This document shows positions 27,640 through 37,032 of a stretch of DNA of 64,000 nt, piece after piece (the stretch's first letter is position 1; each line of letters starts with the position of its first letter). Made by a program: the position numbers and the translations under genes. This stretch comes from CAVPDA01 sp963702495. GTDB taxonomy: Bacteria > Pseudomonadota > Gammaproteobacteria > Burkholderiales > Rhodocyclaceae. The stretch lies in the NCBI GenBank assembly GCA_963702495.1, contig CAVPDA010000018.1, forward strand, positions 1 through 64,000, written 5' to 3'. Below the pieces are notes generated by a model. It was given only the letters and a program-made list of their open reading frames with translations. It was not told the origin of the DNA and did not search any database.

Positions 27640-28482
27640 TCATGCCGCCGCCAGGTAAGGAAACAAGGTGGCGACAGCGCTCTCCAGTTCGAGGCCCACC
27701 TTTGTAAGCACGCCGGCAAGTGCGGCATCGTCCAGATCCAAGGTCGCCAGGGCGAACGGGTCGGGGCGGCGGCTGGTGGGCGCACGCAACCACTCCCCCA
27801 TAATGCCGGCGACGTGCAGGATCGCTGCCTCCAACCGGTGGCCGCTCGCCGACGACGGTTCGATCTGGCACGCAATCGGCTCATTGAAAGCTTCGGGCAG
27901 AGCCCACGCCGAGACCAGCGCGGCACCGACCTCGGCATAGTCGCACCCGATCGTCTCGCGCTCGACCTCGTGCAGCGGGCGACCTGTCTGGCTGCTGGCT
28001 TCGATGGCCTGGATGGACAGGTCCGGCACCCGGACATACATGACCAGGTGGCCGACGTCGCTGAGCAACCCCTCGACAAACAGCCGCTCCGCGTCCACGA
28101 ACCGGGCTTGTCGCGCCAACTCGCGCGCCGCGATCGCCCGGGCAACGCTCCGCCGCCAGAACTCCTGCATCGGCACCACCGAGGTGCGAACATCGGCGAA
28201 GGCCGAACTGATCGCCCAGGCCAATACAAGGTCGTGCACCTGCTGCATGCCGAGGATGTTCAGTGCCCGCGTGACGGTTTCGATGCGCCCGGGGAAACCG
28301 AAGAATGGCGAGTTCACCACACGCAGGACGCGCGCCGTCATCGCCGCGTCGGTCGCCATCGCTTCGGCGAGCTGCACAAGCGAGCCATTCGGGTCGTCGA
28401 TCACGCGCTTTACCCGAAAGTACACCGCCGGCAGCGACGGCAGCCGCTCGGCCTGCGCCACTATTTCTGATGCAGTCAGCAT
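27640..28482 (-). CDS. HDOD domain protein
   Basis: This 280-residue cytoplasmic protein consists almost entirely of an HDOD domain, a catalytically dead relative of HD phosphohydrolases used in signalling. The opening LPSLPAVYFRVKRVIDDPNG, the MTARVLRVVNSPFFGFPG block and the helical ALNILGMQQVHDLVLAWAIS are typical. The HD metal residues are not evident; GLLSDVGHLVMY replaces the usual GLLHDIG. It converges on the diguanylate cyclase gene with one base between the two stops, and its own promoter must lie in the gap before 28483. HDOD proteins often regulate motility, biofilm formation or kinase pathways; the partner here is unknown. Confidence 0.9.
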   Translation of the reverse strand: MLTASEIVAQAERLPSLPAVYFRVKRVIDDPNGSLVQLAEAMATDAAMTARVLRVVNSPFFGFPGRIETVTRALNILGMQQVHDLVLAWAISSAFADVRTSVVPMQEFWRRSVARAIAARELARQARFVDAERLFVEGLLSDVGHLVMYVRVPDLSIQAIEASSQTGRPLHEVERETIGCDYAEVGAALVSAWALPEAFNEPIACQIEPSSASGHRLEAAILHVAGIMGEWLRAPTSRRPDPFALATLDLDDAALAGVLTKVGLELESAVATLFPYLAAA

Positions 28483-29299
28483 TAGGTCCTGTCCATCGTG
28501 CGGCGGTTGTCTGGCGAGAGATCGAAGTACGGATGCAACAACATGGCTTTACGACAATAGAATACGGAGCTTGACCGGCCGAGACCGGCTTTCCCCGTGC
28601 CTGGGAGCATACCGGTCACTCTCAGTTGTCGAATATGCCAGATCTGTGAGGGGATGAGCCAGGGACCCGCCCGCTTCCGCACGGACGATACCGCCCTCGA
28701 GGCGGCCAAGTTCGCCGATCCGGCAACCCCAGGAATAGTCGTTCATGCCGAGGAGATGCATCACAACATACTGTGGAGAAAGGAAGACTCGTCTCTGCTC
28801 TCGGCCATCGCCGGGAGGGTGGGGACGGCACTGGCGCAGTCCCTTGTCGGCTTGGAAGTTCCGCGACCGCGGGCCGGTAGAGCTGCACGATCCCCGCCGG
28901 AGGTGAATCTGGTGATCTTGTGGGCAGCGCTCTGCTCGGCCGACACCCGAGCTGATGTGACCGAGTGGGGTGAGGGCAACGAAGCATCGCTGTGCCGCAC
29001 GCTGACGCTTGCCGGCCGGGTGGCCAGGGTCGCAACTGGCGAGCGCGGCCTCCCCCAGGCCGAGGTGGAAGTTCGGCAGCCGCCCAAACGGCGGCCAGGT
29101 GAGCGGGCTGCGTGAGGGAGGCTGCACTCGTTGGTGGTTCGGATCTCATCGAGGTCGCCGCGGCGAGACAAGTGCCGGACTAATCCTATCGGCGTGGTCG
29201 GCCGCCAGACTGGGTCCAAACGCATGCGGAGCGCAGCACGCCCACTGGCGGGCTGCAGCAGGGTAGCCCTACTGATGCGCCTCTACTTGAGGAGGGTAT
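28483..29299. other. Intergenic region without recognisable gene
   Basis: About 0.8 kb lies between divergent genes. Open frames on both strands are Arg/Pro/Ser-rich, lack family motifs and have poor codon patterns, so I call none. A clear ribosome binding site (GAGGAGGG, 29289-29296) precedes the ATG at 29300. The promoter of the HDOD gene must be in the left part, but I see no convincing -35/-10 pair. Confidence 0.5.
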
Positions 29300-30031
29300 A
29301 TGAAAACCGCCACACTTACGCCAGCCAAACCGCCCAGGAATCGCAAGTCCATCGCCGCTGGCAGCGCAATTTCCTCGCCGAAAACGGTAAGATCGTTGTA
29401 CTTGGTCGGTGCGACCGAATCCGCAGCGCCGAATCTACTGCTGGACTTCTCGGGTCGCGTGCGTCGCGACAACGCTGTGCTGCTCGCGAGCCTACGCCAG
29501 CGCCGTGACGTCGAACGTAGGGCCACCGTCAACGGCCTGACGGCACTGCGCAATCGGCGCTGGCTCGACGATGCGTTCCCGCGCCAACTGGAGCGCTGCG
29601 CGCGGGCGGATCTCCCGCTTTCGCTCCACTTCGCCGATGTCGACCACTTCAAGCATTTCAACGACCTGCATGGCCACCTGAACTATGGAGAGGAATCGCT
29701 CTTGCTGCATGGCCATTGTCCCGCGCACCGCGCTGCTCGCGCGGCGGGAATCGATGCCCAGGCTCCAGAGTTTTCGGCACGCGATGACTGGGAGCGCTTC
29801 GTCATGGCAATTCCCGATGGACGACGGCGCTCTGCCAGGCTGTGCCGACTCGTGACGCACTGGGCCGACGAAGGCGGCTCCTGCGCCTGTCGGCGGCCCG
29901 CCATCGATCATGAGGCCAGCGGGACGGACGTTCTTGTGCGGCCCCATCGAGACAGGAAGGCGGCCGGCCGCCACTTCAAGAAATCGCTTCAAGGCGTCGC
30001 CCCCCCGAACGAGTCTATTGGGCCAGCGTAA
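29300..30031 (+). pseudogene. Degenerate GGDEF-domain protein lacking the active-site motif
   Basis: Residues about 70-173 of 243 align with the start of a GGDEF domain: NGLTALRNRRWLDDAF stands for the usual DPLTGLRNRR, and HFADVDHFKHFNDLHGHL is the metal/substrate segment. The catalytic signature is gone: RDDWERF (161-167) sits where RYGGEEF should be, leaving one Glu and the Phe. After IPD (171-173) the family similarity stops and the rest is Arg/His-rich, suggesting a downstream frameshift. A strong Shine-Dalgarno (GAGGAGGG) and ATG remain, so translation is plausible. It cannot be an active cyclase. Either it is a pseudogene or a short non-catalytic remnant. Its 3' end overlaps the convergent kinase gene by 17 bases. 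Confidence 0.65.
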
Positions 30032-33000
30032 AGCAGAAATTCGCTCCGTGGTCCGGTTCCGCCTCAGCCCACACGTGGCCGTGGTGACGTTCCACCAGCC
30101 GTTTCACCACGGCGAGCCCGACGCCGGTGCCGGGGAATTCGGTATCCCGGTGCATGCGCTGAAACATGCCGAACAGCTTATCGGCATAGCGCATGTCGAA
30201 CCCGACGCCGTTGTCCTTCACGAAGAATACGGTTTGTCCGTTCTGGTTTCGTACTCCGACCTCGATCAGCGCAGGATGGCGGCCGGAAGAGAACTTGAGC
30301 GCATTGCCGATCAGGTTGGCGTAGATCTGCCTCAGCATCGTCCGATCGCCGCGCACCCGAGGCAGCCCACGGATGACGATTTGCGCCCCGGGGTAAGTCT
30401 CCGACAGGTCACGGGCGATGCCGCGCACCAAGGCATCCAGGCTGACTTCCCCGAGGTCGAAGGGCAGCCGACCGGCGCGGGAGTATTGGAGGATGTCGTC
30501 GATCAGCCGCTCCATTTTGAGCGTGTTGACCATCACGCGCTGGAGCAACGCCTTACCGTCCTCACCCATACGGTCCTTCTCCGCATCGAGCAGCAGATTC
30601 GAATAGCCATTGATCGCCCGCAACGGCGCACGCAGGTCATGCGACACCGAATAGGAGAACGACTCCAGTTCGCGCACCGCCGCCGCCAGCTCAGCGGTAC
30701 GCTCCTGCACCCGTTGCTCCAGTTCATCGTTGAGCCGTCGAACCTCCTGTTCGGCACGCTTGCGGTCCGTGACATCGAACATCAGACCCTGCAGGAAAGA
30801 CGGATTGCCGGCGCTGTTGACCACGATCGTTGCACGGTCCGAGATCCACAGTTCGCGGCCGTCCTTGGCAAACATCCGGTACTCCGCAGCGAACCCCTCT
30901 TGTGCGGCGCGCGTACGCTCCAGCTCCGCCAGCACCCGCTCGCGATCCTCGGGGTGAAGCGAACGCAGCCAGAGTCCGGGATCGCTCTCGTACTCCTGGA
31001 CCGTGAAGCCCAGGATGTCTTCGACATGGGCGCTGACGAACACGGAACTGCTGGCCGAATCGAGGGCGGCGACATAGATCACCGCCGGAACCTGCTGCAC
31101 CAGGCTGCGGTACCTGGCCTCCTCCTCTTCCAGGCGTCGCCTGGTTTGTCGCTCGCTCGTCTGGTCCCGGAACACCAGCACCACGCCGAGGATACGGCTC
31201 TCGGAAAACAGGCGGATCGGTGCCCCGCTGTCGGCAATCGGACGCTCGACACCGTGGCGGTCGATCAGCAAGGTGTGGTTCGCCAAACCAACGATGGTCC
31301 CCTCCGAAAGGACGCGACGCACCGGGCTCTCCACGCTGGCCCGCGTCTCCTCATTGACGATGCGAAACACCTCGTCCAACGGGCGGCCCCGGGCCTCGTC
31401 CTCCGGCCATCCGGTCAGTGCCTGTGCGACCGGGTTCATCAGCGTGACCCGGCCCTCGCCGTCGGTGGCGATCACCGCATCGCCGATACTGCGGAGCGTG
31501 ACGCGCAGATTCCCTTCGCTGCGCGCAATCGCTTCCGCGGCGAGCTTGCGCTCGGTGATGTCAACCTGAATGCCATACATCCCCGCCGGCTCGCCTTTCG
31601 CGTCGAGGACCATCCGGCCGACGTCGTTGATCCAGTGGACGCTCCCATCGGCCCACATGACGCGGAACTCGACATTCAAGTCGCTCTTGCGCGCCATCGC
31701 CTCGCCGACCGCGGCTTCGGCCGCCGTCCTGTCCTCGGGGTGGACCCGCGCCAGCCAGTTCTCGTAACACGCTTCGCAGGAGTCCGGTTCGAGCCCCATG
31801 ACCTGGTAGTTCTCCTCCGACCAGACCGCCTGATTGGTCACCCGATCCCAGCTCCACGCGCCGGCTCTGGCCGCGTGCAAGGCGAGACGTAGGCGCTCAT
31901 GGGCTTGTTCGAGGGCTCTTTCGGCGCGCCTGCGGTCAGTGATGTCGATGCCGACGCCGACCAGATAGCTCTTGCCCTCAATGCGCGTCCGGTTTCCGAC
32001 AAAAACGTGGTCGATATCCAGGCCTGCCTTCGTGCGCAGGCGGGCCTCGACGTCCGCATGGCCCGCTTCAAACACCGTGCGGATCGCGCCGTCCACGCGG
32101 GGCCGGTCTTCCTCATGCAGGAAATCCAGGGCCCCCATGCGCCCAATCTCGTCGAATTCGACGCCAGAAATCTCCGCGAGCCGCTTATTCCAGCGCACCA
32201 GCGAACCCGACTCGTCGAGCATGTAGAAGATGCCCGGCAGGCTGTTGATGACGGTGTCCGAGAATTCCTTCTCGCGCAACAGGGCATCGGCGATGCGCCG
32301 CCTCTCGGTCACGTCGCGCGCGATGCCGCTGGTGCCCACCACCTCGCCGCGTTCGTCGCTGATCGGCGTCTTAATTGTCTCGATCCAGGCTTCCTCGCCG
32401 GCGGCATTGACCAGGCGCTCTTCGACGCGCCTGCGCTTACCCGTGCGCATCACCTCGTCGTCGTCCGCGACATAGCGCTGCGCGAGTTCCACGGGCCAGA
32501 TGTCGAAATCCGTCCTGCCGGCCAGCGCATCGGGCGTCCAGCCGCAGACTCGGGCGAAGGGCTCGTTCACCGCGATGAACCTGCCGTCGCGGTCCTTCAG
32601 CCAGGCGATGTCCGGAACGCTGTCCAGGATCGCCGCCCGCTGTCGCGCGCCCTCCCTGAGTGCGGCCTCCATCCGCTTGCGCTCGGCGATGTCGCGCACA
32701 ATCGTTAGGATGCACGGCTCGCCGTCGATGATCATGGCTTTCGCGGAGAGCAGCCCGACAGAGGTGCTGCCGTCCTTGCGAGCGTACTCGAACTCGATGC
32801 CGCGGACCTCGCCGCGCGCCTGAAGCGCCGCCACCATGCGATTGCGCTCGGCAGGCTCGCGCCAAAGACTGAGTTCGAGAGCGGTCTTGCCAACCGCTTC
32901 GTCAGGCGAGAATCCGGTCGTCTCGGCAAACCCTTCGCTGGCGTCCAGGATCACCCCATCGCCAATGCGCGTGATGACGCACCCGTCCGGCAAGGCGTGA

Positions 33001-34097
33001 AACACCTTGCGGAACTTGTCTTCGGACCGACTGAGCGCTTCCTCGGCACGATCGCGTTCGGCGCGGGCGCGCAGACCGGAGATTCCAACGCTCAGGTCCC
33101 CTGCCAGTTCCTGCAGCAAGCCGACTTCCTCTTGGCTGAAGGCGTCCGCTTCGATGGCATAGATGTTCAAGGCGCCGAAGACCGAACCCGCATCCAGCGG
33201 CAGCGCCACCGACGAACCGTAGCCCCGTTTAATCGCCTCGTCGCGCCAGGGCGCGTAGTGAGCGTCAGTGCGGATGTCGCGCGCGACGCACGGCGCGCCG
33301 GCACGAATCGCGCTGCCGGTCGGCCCGCGTCCGTACTCGTCGTCCCCCCAAGTGATCACCAGGGACTCGAGGTAGCCGTCGCCGCGGCCCGCTTGCGCGA
33401 CCGGCTGAACGCTCTTGGTGCCGTCTTTCCGGGCAAATCCGACCCATGCGAAGCGATAGCCGCCGGTATCGATGATGACCTGGCACACCTGGCTGAGCGC
33501 TTCGGTCTCGTCCTTGGCCCGAAGCAGCACGCGGGTGCATTCGCTGCGCATTTGAAGGGCTCGATTGGCCCGGCGCAGCGTCCTCGCCAGCCTCTCACGC
33601 TCGGTGATTTCGCTGTGCACGACGAGCACTCCGCCCATGGGCGATGCCAGCGGCAGCCCACGCAGCAGAAACCACCGCTCTCCAGTGGCGGACGGGCACG
33701 GATACTCCTGTTCGTACTCGGCCAGCGAGCCCCGAAGCACGGCCTCCAGTCCCGCGTGGCACCGCCGCGCATCTTCGGCCCCCTCTCCGGTGGCGCGCAG
33801 GCAGACATCCAGATAGTTGAGTCCGGCCCCGGTCGCTACCGGCCCCGGCGCATCGTTCCTTGTGGCCGCTTGGCGCCACGCGTGATTAACCTCGACGATG
33901 GTCCCGCCCCGGTCCAGCAGGGCAATGAGCTCGGGCATGGCGTCGATCACCGAACGTTCAAGCGCAGGATCGGGTTTCACGGTAGAAGTTGAAGCGAATT
34001 GAATGCGGCGTGTGGCCGGTCGGGCGTCGGGGAAGAACCCACCCAGCCAAGCCTCGACGAGCGTGCGATCTGCGCATCCTCGCGACCGGTTGAGCAC
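30015..34097 (-). CDS. Soluble multi-PAS/GAF sensor histidine kinase
   Basis: This 1,360-residue kinase has no membrane helix. In order it has PAS (about 45-165), GAF (about 190-345), six more PAS domains (about 365-475, 490-600, 610-725, 735-855, 865-985, 995-1115), a coiled coil with ELEQRVQERTAEL, HisKA with the phospho-acceptor in SYSVSHDLRAPL (His about 1153), and HATPase_c with N box YANLIGNALKF, DNGVGF and GTGVGLAVVKRL. The C-terminal half resembles phytochrome-type and bacteriophytochrome-associated kinases that sense cytosolic signals. No receiver is attached, so a separate regulator is expected; the stand-alone receiver at 35739-36167 is a candidate. The start is a GTG without a clear ribosome binding site, so the first 40 or so residues are uncertain. 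Confidence 0.9.
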   Translation of the reverse strand: MLNRSRGCADRTLVEAWLGGFFPDARPATRRIQFASTSTVKPDPALERSVIDAMPELIALLDRGGTIVEVNHAWRQAATRNDAPGPVATGAGLNYLDVCLRATGEGAEDARRCHAGLEAVLRGSLAEYEQEYPCPSATGERWFLLRGLPLASPMGGVLVVHSEITERERLARTLRRANRALQMRSECTRVLLRAKDETEALSQVCQVIIDTGGYRFAWVGFARKDGTKSVQPVAQAGRGDGYLESLVITWGDDEYGRGPTGSAIRAGAPCVARDIRTDAHYAPWRDEAIKRGYGSSVALPLDAGSVFGALNIYAIEADAFSQEEVGLLQELAGDLSVGISGLRARAERDRAEEALSRSEDKFRKVFHALPDGCVITRIGDGVILDASEGFAETTGFSPDEAVGKTALELSLWREPAERNRMVAALQARGEVRGIEFEYARKDGSTSVGLLSAKAMIIDGEPCILTIVRDIAERKRMEAALREGARQRAAILDSVPDIAWLKDRDGRFIAVNEPFARVCGWTPDALAGRTDFDIWPVELAQRYVADDDEVMRTGKRRRVEERLVNAAGEEAWIETIKTPISDERGEVVGTSGIARDVTERRRIADALLREKEFSDTVINSLPGIFYMLDESGSLVRWNKRLAEISGVEFDEIGRMGALDFLHEEDRPRVDGAIRTVFEAGHADVEARLRTKAGLDIDHVFVGNRTRIEGKSYLVGVGIDITDRRRAERALEQAHERLRLALHAARAGAWSWDRVTNQAVWSEENYQVMGLEPDSCEACYENWLARVHPEDRTAAEAAVGEAMARKSDLNVEFRVMWADGSVHWINDVGRMVLDAKGEPAGMYGIQVDITERKLAAEAIARSEGNLRVTLRSIGDAVIATDGEGRVTLMNPVAQALTGWPEDEARGRPLDEVFRIVNEETRASVESPVRRVLSEGTIVGLANHTLLIDRHGVERPIADSGAPIRLFSESRILGVVLVFRDQTSERQTRRRLEEEEARYRSLVQQVPAVIYVAALDSASSSVFVSAHVEDILGFTVQEYESDPGLWLRSLHPEDRERVLAELERTRAAQEGFAAEYRMFAKDGRELWISDRATIVVNSAGNPSFLQGLMFDVTDRKRAEQEVRRLNDELEQRVQERTAELAAAVRELESFSYSVSHDLRAPLRAINGYSNLLLDAEKDRMGEDGKALLQRVMVNTLKMERLIDDILQYSRAGRLPFDLGEVSLDALVRGIARDLSETYPGAQIVIRGLPRVRGDRTMLRQIYANLIGNALKFSSGRHPALIEVGVRNQNGQTVFFVKDNGVGFDMRYADKLFGMFQRMHRDTEFPGTGVGLAVVKRLVERHHGHVWAEAEPDHGANFCFTLAQ

Positions 34098-34462
34098 TGG
34101 TCATCGAGCGAAATTTTGACTCACATATCATTTTCGGTCAATGCATGGCATCGGCCGACCCGCCGGCTGCTCGGCCCAGCGCAATCGCCCACGGTCTGTC
34201 GAACGGGCATCACTCGTCCACGCGGTCGGGGCGATGCGCCCCACACGTTGCAGCGTGTGATCGAAGCACCGCTGCCCGGCTTCGCCTGACTCTGGCCGCC
34301 TGTGGACTCGCGGATAGGAACGGACGACTTCGAATCCTGTTTCTCGTCCATCGGCGACATGGAGCGGATCAACCAGGGCGGAGGCGGGTAGACATCCAGA
34401 TGCAGTGGCGCCGCTGCCGAAATGGCCGGTTCGCCCCATGCTCTTTGCTATGCCGCCGCGCG
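34098..34462. other. Gap between kinase and diguanylate cyclase genes
   Basis: These 365 bases separate two minus-strand genes. Open frames here are short and compositionally poor, and I see no terminator hairpin with a T-run. The gap probably carries the promoter of the histidine kinase gene. Confidence 0.4.
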
Positions 34463-35473
34463 TTACCCGTTCGCCGCGGACATTCGCGGCGCGATGGGAC
34501 TGCCATCGTCACTGCATGCATCTTGCGTCGGTTCGTCGGCGACGCGCACGCGATTGCGCCCGGCCCTCTTGGCCGCGTACAGGGCAGCATCGGCGCGCTG
34601 CAACAGCGATTCCTGGCTTTCTCCCGGCGCAAGTTGCGCCACTCCGGCGCTGAAGCGCAGCGTGAGTGCAGCGCACCGGATGACGAGCGGCGTGCTCGCC
34701 ACGAGCCGTCGCATCCGGTCCACCACGAAATACGCACCCTCGCTGTTCGCGCCCGGAAGCGTGACCACAAACTCCTCTCCGCCGTAGCGGCAGATCTCGT
34801 CGGTTGCCCGCAACGTTGCCTTCGCTAGGCTCGCCACATGGATTAGCGCCCTGTCTCCCACTTCGTGGCCGTGCTCGTCATTGACGCGTTTGAAGCGATC
34901 CAAATCCATCACGGCCAACGAGAACGGCTCTTTCGTGCGGCGCGATCGGGCGATCTCCCGGGTCACCAGTTCGACCATCGCACGCCGATTGCCAAAACCG
35001 GTCAGCGGGTCCGTTCGCGCCTGGGCGCGCGTGCGTTCGAGCTCCACGCTCACCTGCTCGAGTCGCTGACGAGTCTCGCGCAGCTCCTTGCTCGAGGCAT
35101 CGATCACCTGGTTCAGCGACATCGCCGAGGCCGTGACCGTGCGCAGCAGATGCGCCAGTTCGTCCGCGTCGCGGATTTGATCAATCCTCGCCAGCGCGCG
35201 CTTGGAATCGGCATCGAACTGATCGACGCCCACCGCAAGGCCTGCCGTCACCTCGCTCACGATCTGCACGATTGCCCTCACCATCTCGAGGGTCTGCGGA
35301 GCGGGCGCCCACGGCTGGGCCATGGCCGAATCGTCGGCGGCAAGTCCGGCGGCGCGGCGGTATTCCCGCGCATAACTCTCCGGAGTGGGCGGCAGTTTGT
35401 CCCGCGCAATCCGGTATAGCGCGATGCGGGCGATCTCTACCGGTTCAAGCCGCGGGTTCGGTATGTCGTGCAT
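34463..35473 (-). CDS. Soluble diguanylate cyclase (GGDEF)
   Basis: The protein has 336 residues from the ATG at 35473; a TTG four codons upstream is less likely. The N-terminal 150 residues are helical, ending in a coiled coil (LRETRQRLEQVSVELERTRA), and match no sensor I can name. The GGDEF domain follows (about 154-315) with DPLTGFGNRRAM, MDLDRFKRVNDEHGHEVGD and an intact RYGGEEF (229-235). The I-site RATD (222-225) is five residues before GGEEF, so product inhibition is expected. No membrane helix is present. It lies upstream of the multi-PAS kinase on the same strand, and the pair may share a function in c-di-GMP control. Confidence 0.92.
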   Translation of the reverse strand: MHDIPNPRLEPVEIARIALYRIARDKLPPTPESYAREYRRAAGLAADDSAMAQPWAPAPQTLEMVRAIVQIVSEVTAGLAVGVDQFDADSKRALARIDQIRDADELAHLLRTVTASAMSLNQVIDASSKELRETRQRLEQVSVELERTRAQARTDPLTGFGNRRAMVELVTREIARSRRTKEPFSLAVMDLDRFKRVNDEHGHEVGDRALIHVASLAKATLRATDEICRYGGEEFVVTLPGANSEGAYFVVDRMRRLVASTPLVIRCAALTLRFSAGVAQLAPGESQESLLQRADAALYAAKRAGRNRVRVADEPTQDACSDDGSPIAPRMSAANG

Positions 35474-35738
35474 GGTCTCGACCAACCAAGATTTTCTACA
35501 GCAACAGTGGATCGCGCCGCCTCACGCGATTACCTAGAACGCGCGAACGCGACGCGAAGATGGCGACGAAAGCACTTGGGCGCTTCCACCAATCATCCCA
35601 TCGACACAAGAGGATCTCGGGCAGCGGACGTCACGTATTCGTGGCTTGCCGCGAGTCGCATTCCAGTGGCCCTCCACAGACCGGACTTGGCACCGGGAGT
35701 CCGCCAGGAAGGCTGCGGCATCGTCGTACATTCTTGGC

Positions 35739-36167
35739 TTACTGAAGGCTCGACTCTCGCGGGGGTTGCCCCCGGGAGCGCTCGCAATGCCGAGAGATGC
35801 CCACAACAAGTCGCCGGATGCGCGAGACGACGAGGGCCCAGTTGCCCGTCTTCACCAGGAAATCATCCACGCCGGCCTCGAAGGCCCTTCTCTCATAGGA
35901 TGGATCTTCGTTGCCCGTGAGCATCAATATGGGCGTGTTCCTCAGCGCCGGGTGCGCGCGAAGGGTTCGGCACAGATCGCACCCGTCGATCCCTCCCAGG
36001 CATCCATCGAGCACGACCGCGTCAAATGCCCGTTGCGCGCACACAGCGAGCGCCGTCGCCGCGTTATCCGCCACCTCGGTCGCAATACCCGCCTTGTCCA
36101 GGAACAGGCGGGCGAGCAACCGATCCATCTCGTCGTCGTCCACCACGAGCACGGCAGGACTGCTCAC
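35739..36167 (-). CDS. Single-domain response regulator (receiver)
   Basis: This is a 142-residue CheY-like receiver. The acidic pocket is VVDDDEMD (D10-D12), the phospho-acceptor is D54 in VVLDGCLGGIDG (a variant of the usual DxxMPxMDG), T84 is in MLTGN and K106 in DDFLVKTGN. The start is a GTG whose last two bases overlap the TGA of the PilZ-STAS gene (GTGA), preceded by GGAGAG at good spacing. This fixes the start and shows coupling to the upstream gene. The open frame extends far upstream, but that part is a shadow of the PilZ gene. It lacks an output domain, so it likely acts by protein contact, perhaps with the PilZ-STAS protein. Confidence 0.9.
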   Translation of the reverse strand: MSSPAVLVVDDDEMDRLLARLFLDKAGIATEVADNAATALAVCAQRAFDAVVLDGCLGGIDGCDLCRTLRAHPALRNTPILMLTGNEDPSYERRAFEAGVDDFLVKTGNWALVVSRIRRLVVGISRHCERSRGQPPRESSLQ

Positions 36168-36865
36168 CGCGATCTCTCCAGCGCATACCTTGTCGCTTGT
36201 TCCGCTGCGAGCTGGCGTATTGCGCACTGGCGCTGAATCAGCCCGGCGATCCGGCCGCTGCTGTCCAGTTTCAGATTCACACCGCGTTCTCGCGCGAGCA
36301 TCAGAAACTCGATGCCGGAGTAGTCGGCCCCGGTGCATTGATCGAGATCGATGAGCCGCGGCGGCTGCGGAGCGCGCAGCATCCGGTGCAGGCTCACGAC
36401 GACGTTGAAATTGAGGTTGCCGACGACGGTGGCGACCTGGCCGACCTCGGTCTCCTTCGCCTGCACGGCCCCCGCGCGGTAGGCCGCCTTGAGGTGTTCG
36501 ATCACCCCGTGCGCGCGGCTGCGGGATTCCTTGCTTTTCGCGAAGGAGAAACCGGCGAGCCAATGCCCGCCGGAATTGCGCATGAGCCGGACCAGGGTGA
36601 CGTCGAAATGCTCGGTCTCGTAGCCGAGCCTCAAGACGAGGCGACCGCGATCCGCCAGATCGGGCTGCCCGCACGAATCGGCATACTGGAGGGCGACGCC
36701 GGCCACCGAAAAGTCGGTGATGGCCCCGTCGATACTCATCGGTACCGCGTCGAACCACTCATACGCCGCCCGCACGGCTACGGCGGGCTTGTAGCGCAGG
36801 GCACGGCGCTTTTCGGTCGCGACGGGCGGCACTTGTTGGACTCCTTGCAGGGGGTGTAGAACCAT
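36164..36865 (-). CDS. PilZ-STAS fusion protein (c-di-GMP effector)
   Basis: The protein has 233 residues from the ATG at 36865. The N-terminal half is a PilZ domain with both binding motifs: RxxxR (RRALR, 20-24) and DxSxxG (DFSVAG, about 49-54). It should therefore bind c-di-GMP. The C-terminal half (about 130-225) resembles a STAS domain: VVGNLNFNVVVSLHRML, then LIDLDQCTGADYSGIEFLML with the Ser of D-Y-S-G at the position phosphorylated in anti-anti-sigma factors. PilZ-STAS fusions are uncommon and suggest a switch joining c-di-GMP to a partner-binding or phosphorylation module. It sits between a small membrane protein gene (17-base gap upstream) and the receiver gene (overlapping downstream). 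Confidence 0.8.
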   Translation of the reverse strand: MVLHPLQGVQQVPPVATEKRRALRYKPAVAVRAAYEWFDAVPMSIDGAITDFSVAGVALQYADSCGQPDLADRGRLVLRLGYETEHFDVTLVRLMRNSGGHWLAGFSFAKSKESRSRAHGVIEHLKAAYRAGAVQAKETEVGQVATVVGNLNFNVVVSLHRMLRAPQPPRLIDLDQCTGADYSGIEFLMLARERGVNLKLDSSGRIAGLIQRQCAIRQLAAEQATRYALERSR

Positions 36866-36882
36866 AGCGCCTGCGGCAAAGG

Positions 36883-37032
36883 CTACACCAGCACACCGCC
36901 GAGCAACACGAGCGCGGACAGGACCACGCCTGCGCTCGACACGACGCGCGAGGCAGGCGTCAGGCGGTGCCAGATTGCACCCATCACGGCGATTCCAAGG
37001 CACAGAACCACGAATACCAACGACCACATCAT
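36883..37032 (-). CDS. 49-residue double-pass membrane peptide
   Basis: Translation of the minus strand from the ATG at 37032 (or the adjacent ATG at 37029) gives a 49-residue peptide made of two hydrophobic helices, MMWSLVFVVLCLGIAVMGAI and SSAGVVLSALVLLGGVLV, joined by WHRLTPASRVV. It ends at a TAG 17 bases before the PilZ-STAS start. An AGGGAG ribosome binding site lies about eight bases upstream. The hydrophobic pattern, good spacing and tight link to the next gene argue for a real gene. No family is recognised. It may anchor or signal to the PilZ-STAS protein; that is inference. Confidence 0.7.
   Translation of the reverse strand: MMWSLVFVVLCLGIAVMGAIWHRLTPASRVVSSAGVVLSALVLLGGVLV

Noticed and set aside
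28597..29115. Plus-strand frame of 172 codons
   Set aside because: No ribosome binding site, no known motif, and unnatural composition; opposite frames are equally open.
29910..31892. Plus-strand open frame of 660 codons
   Set aside because: It is antisense to the multi-PAS kinase and carries no domain.
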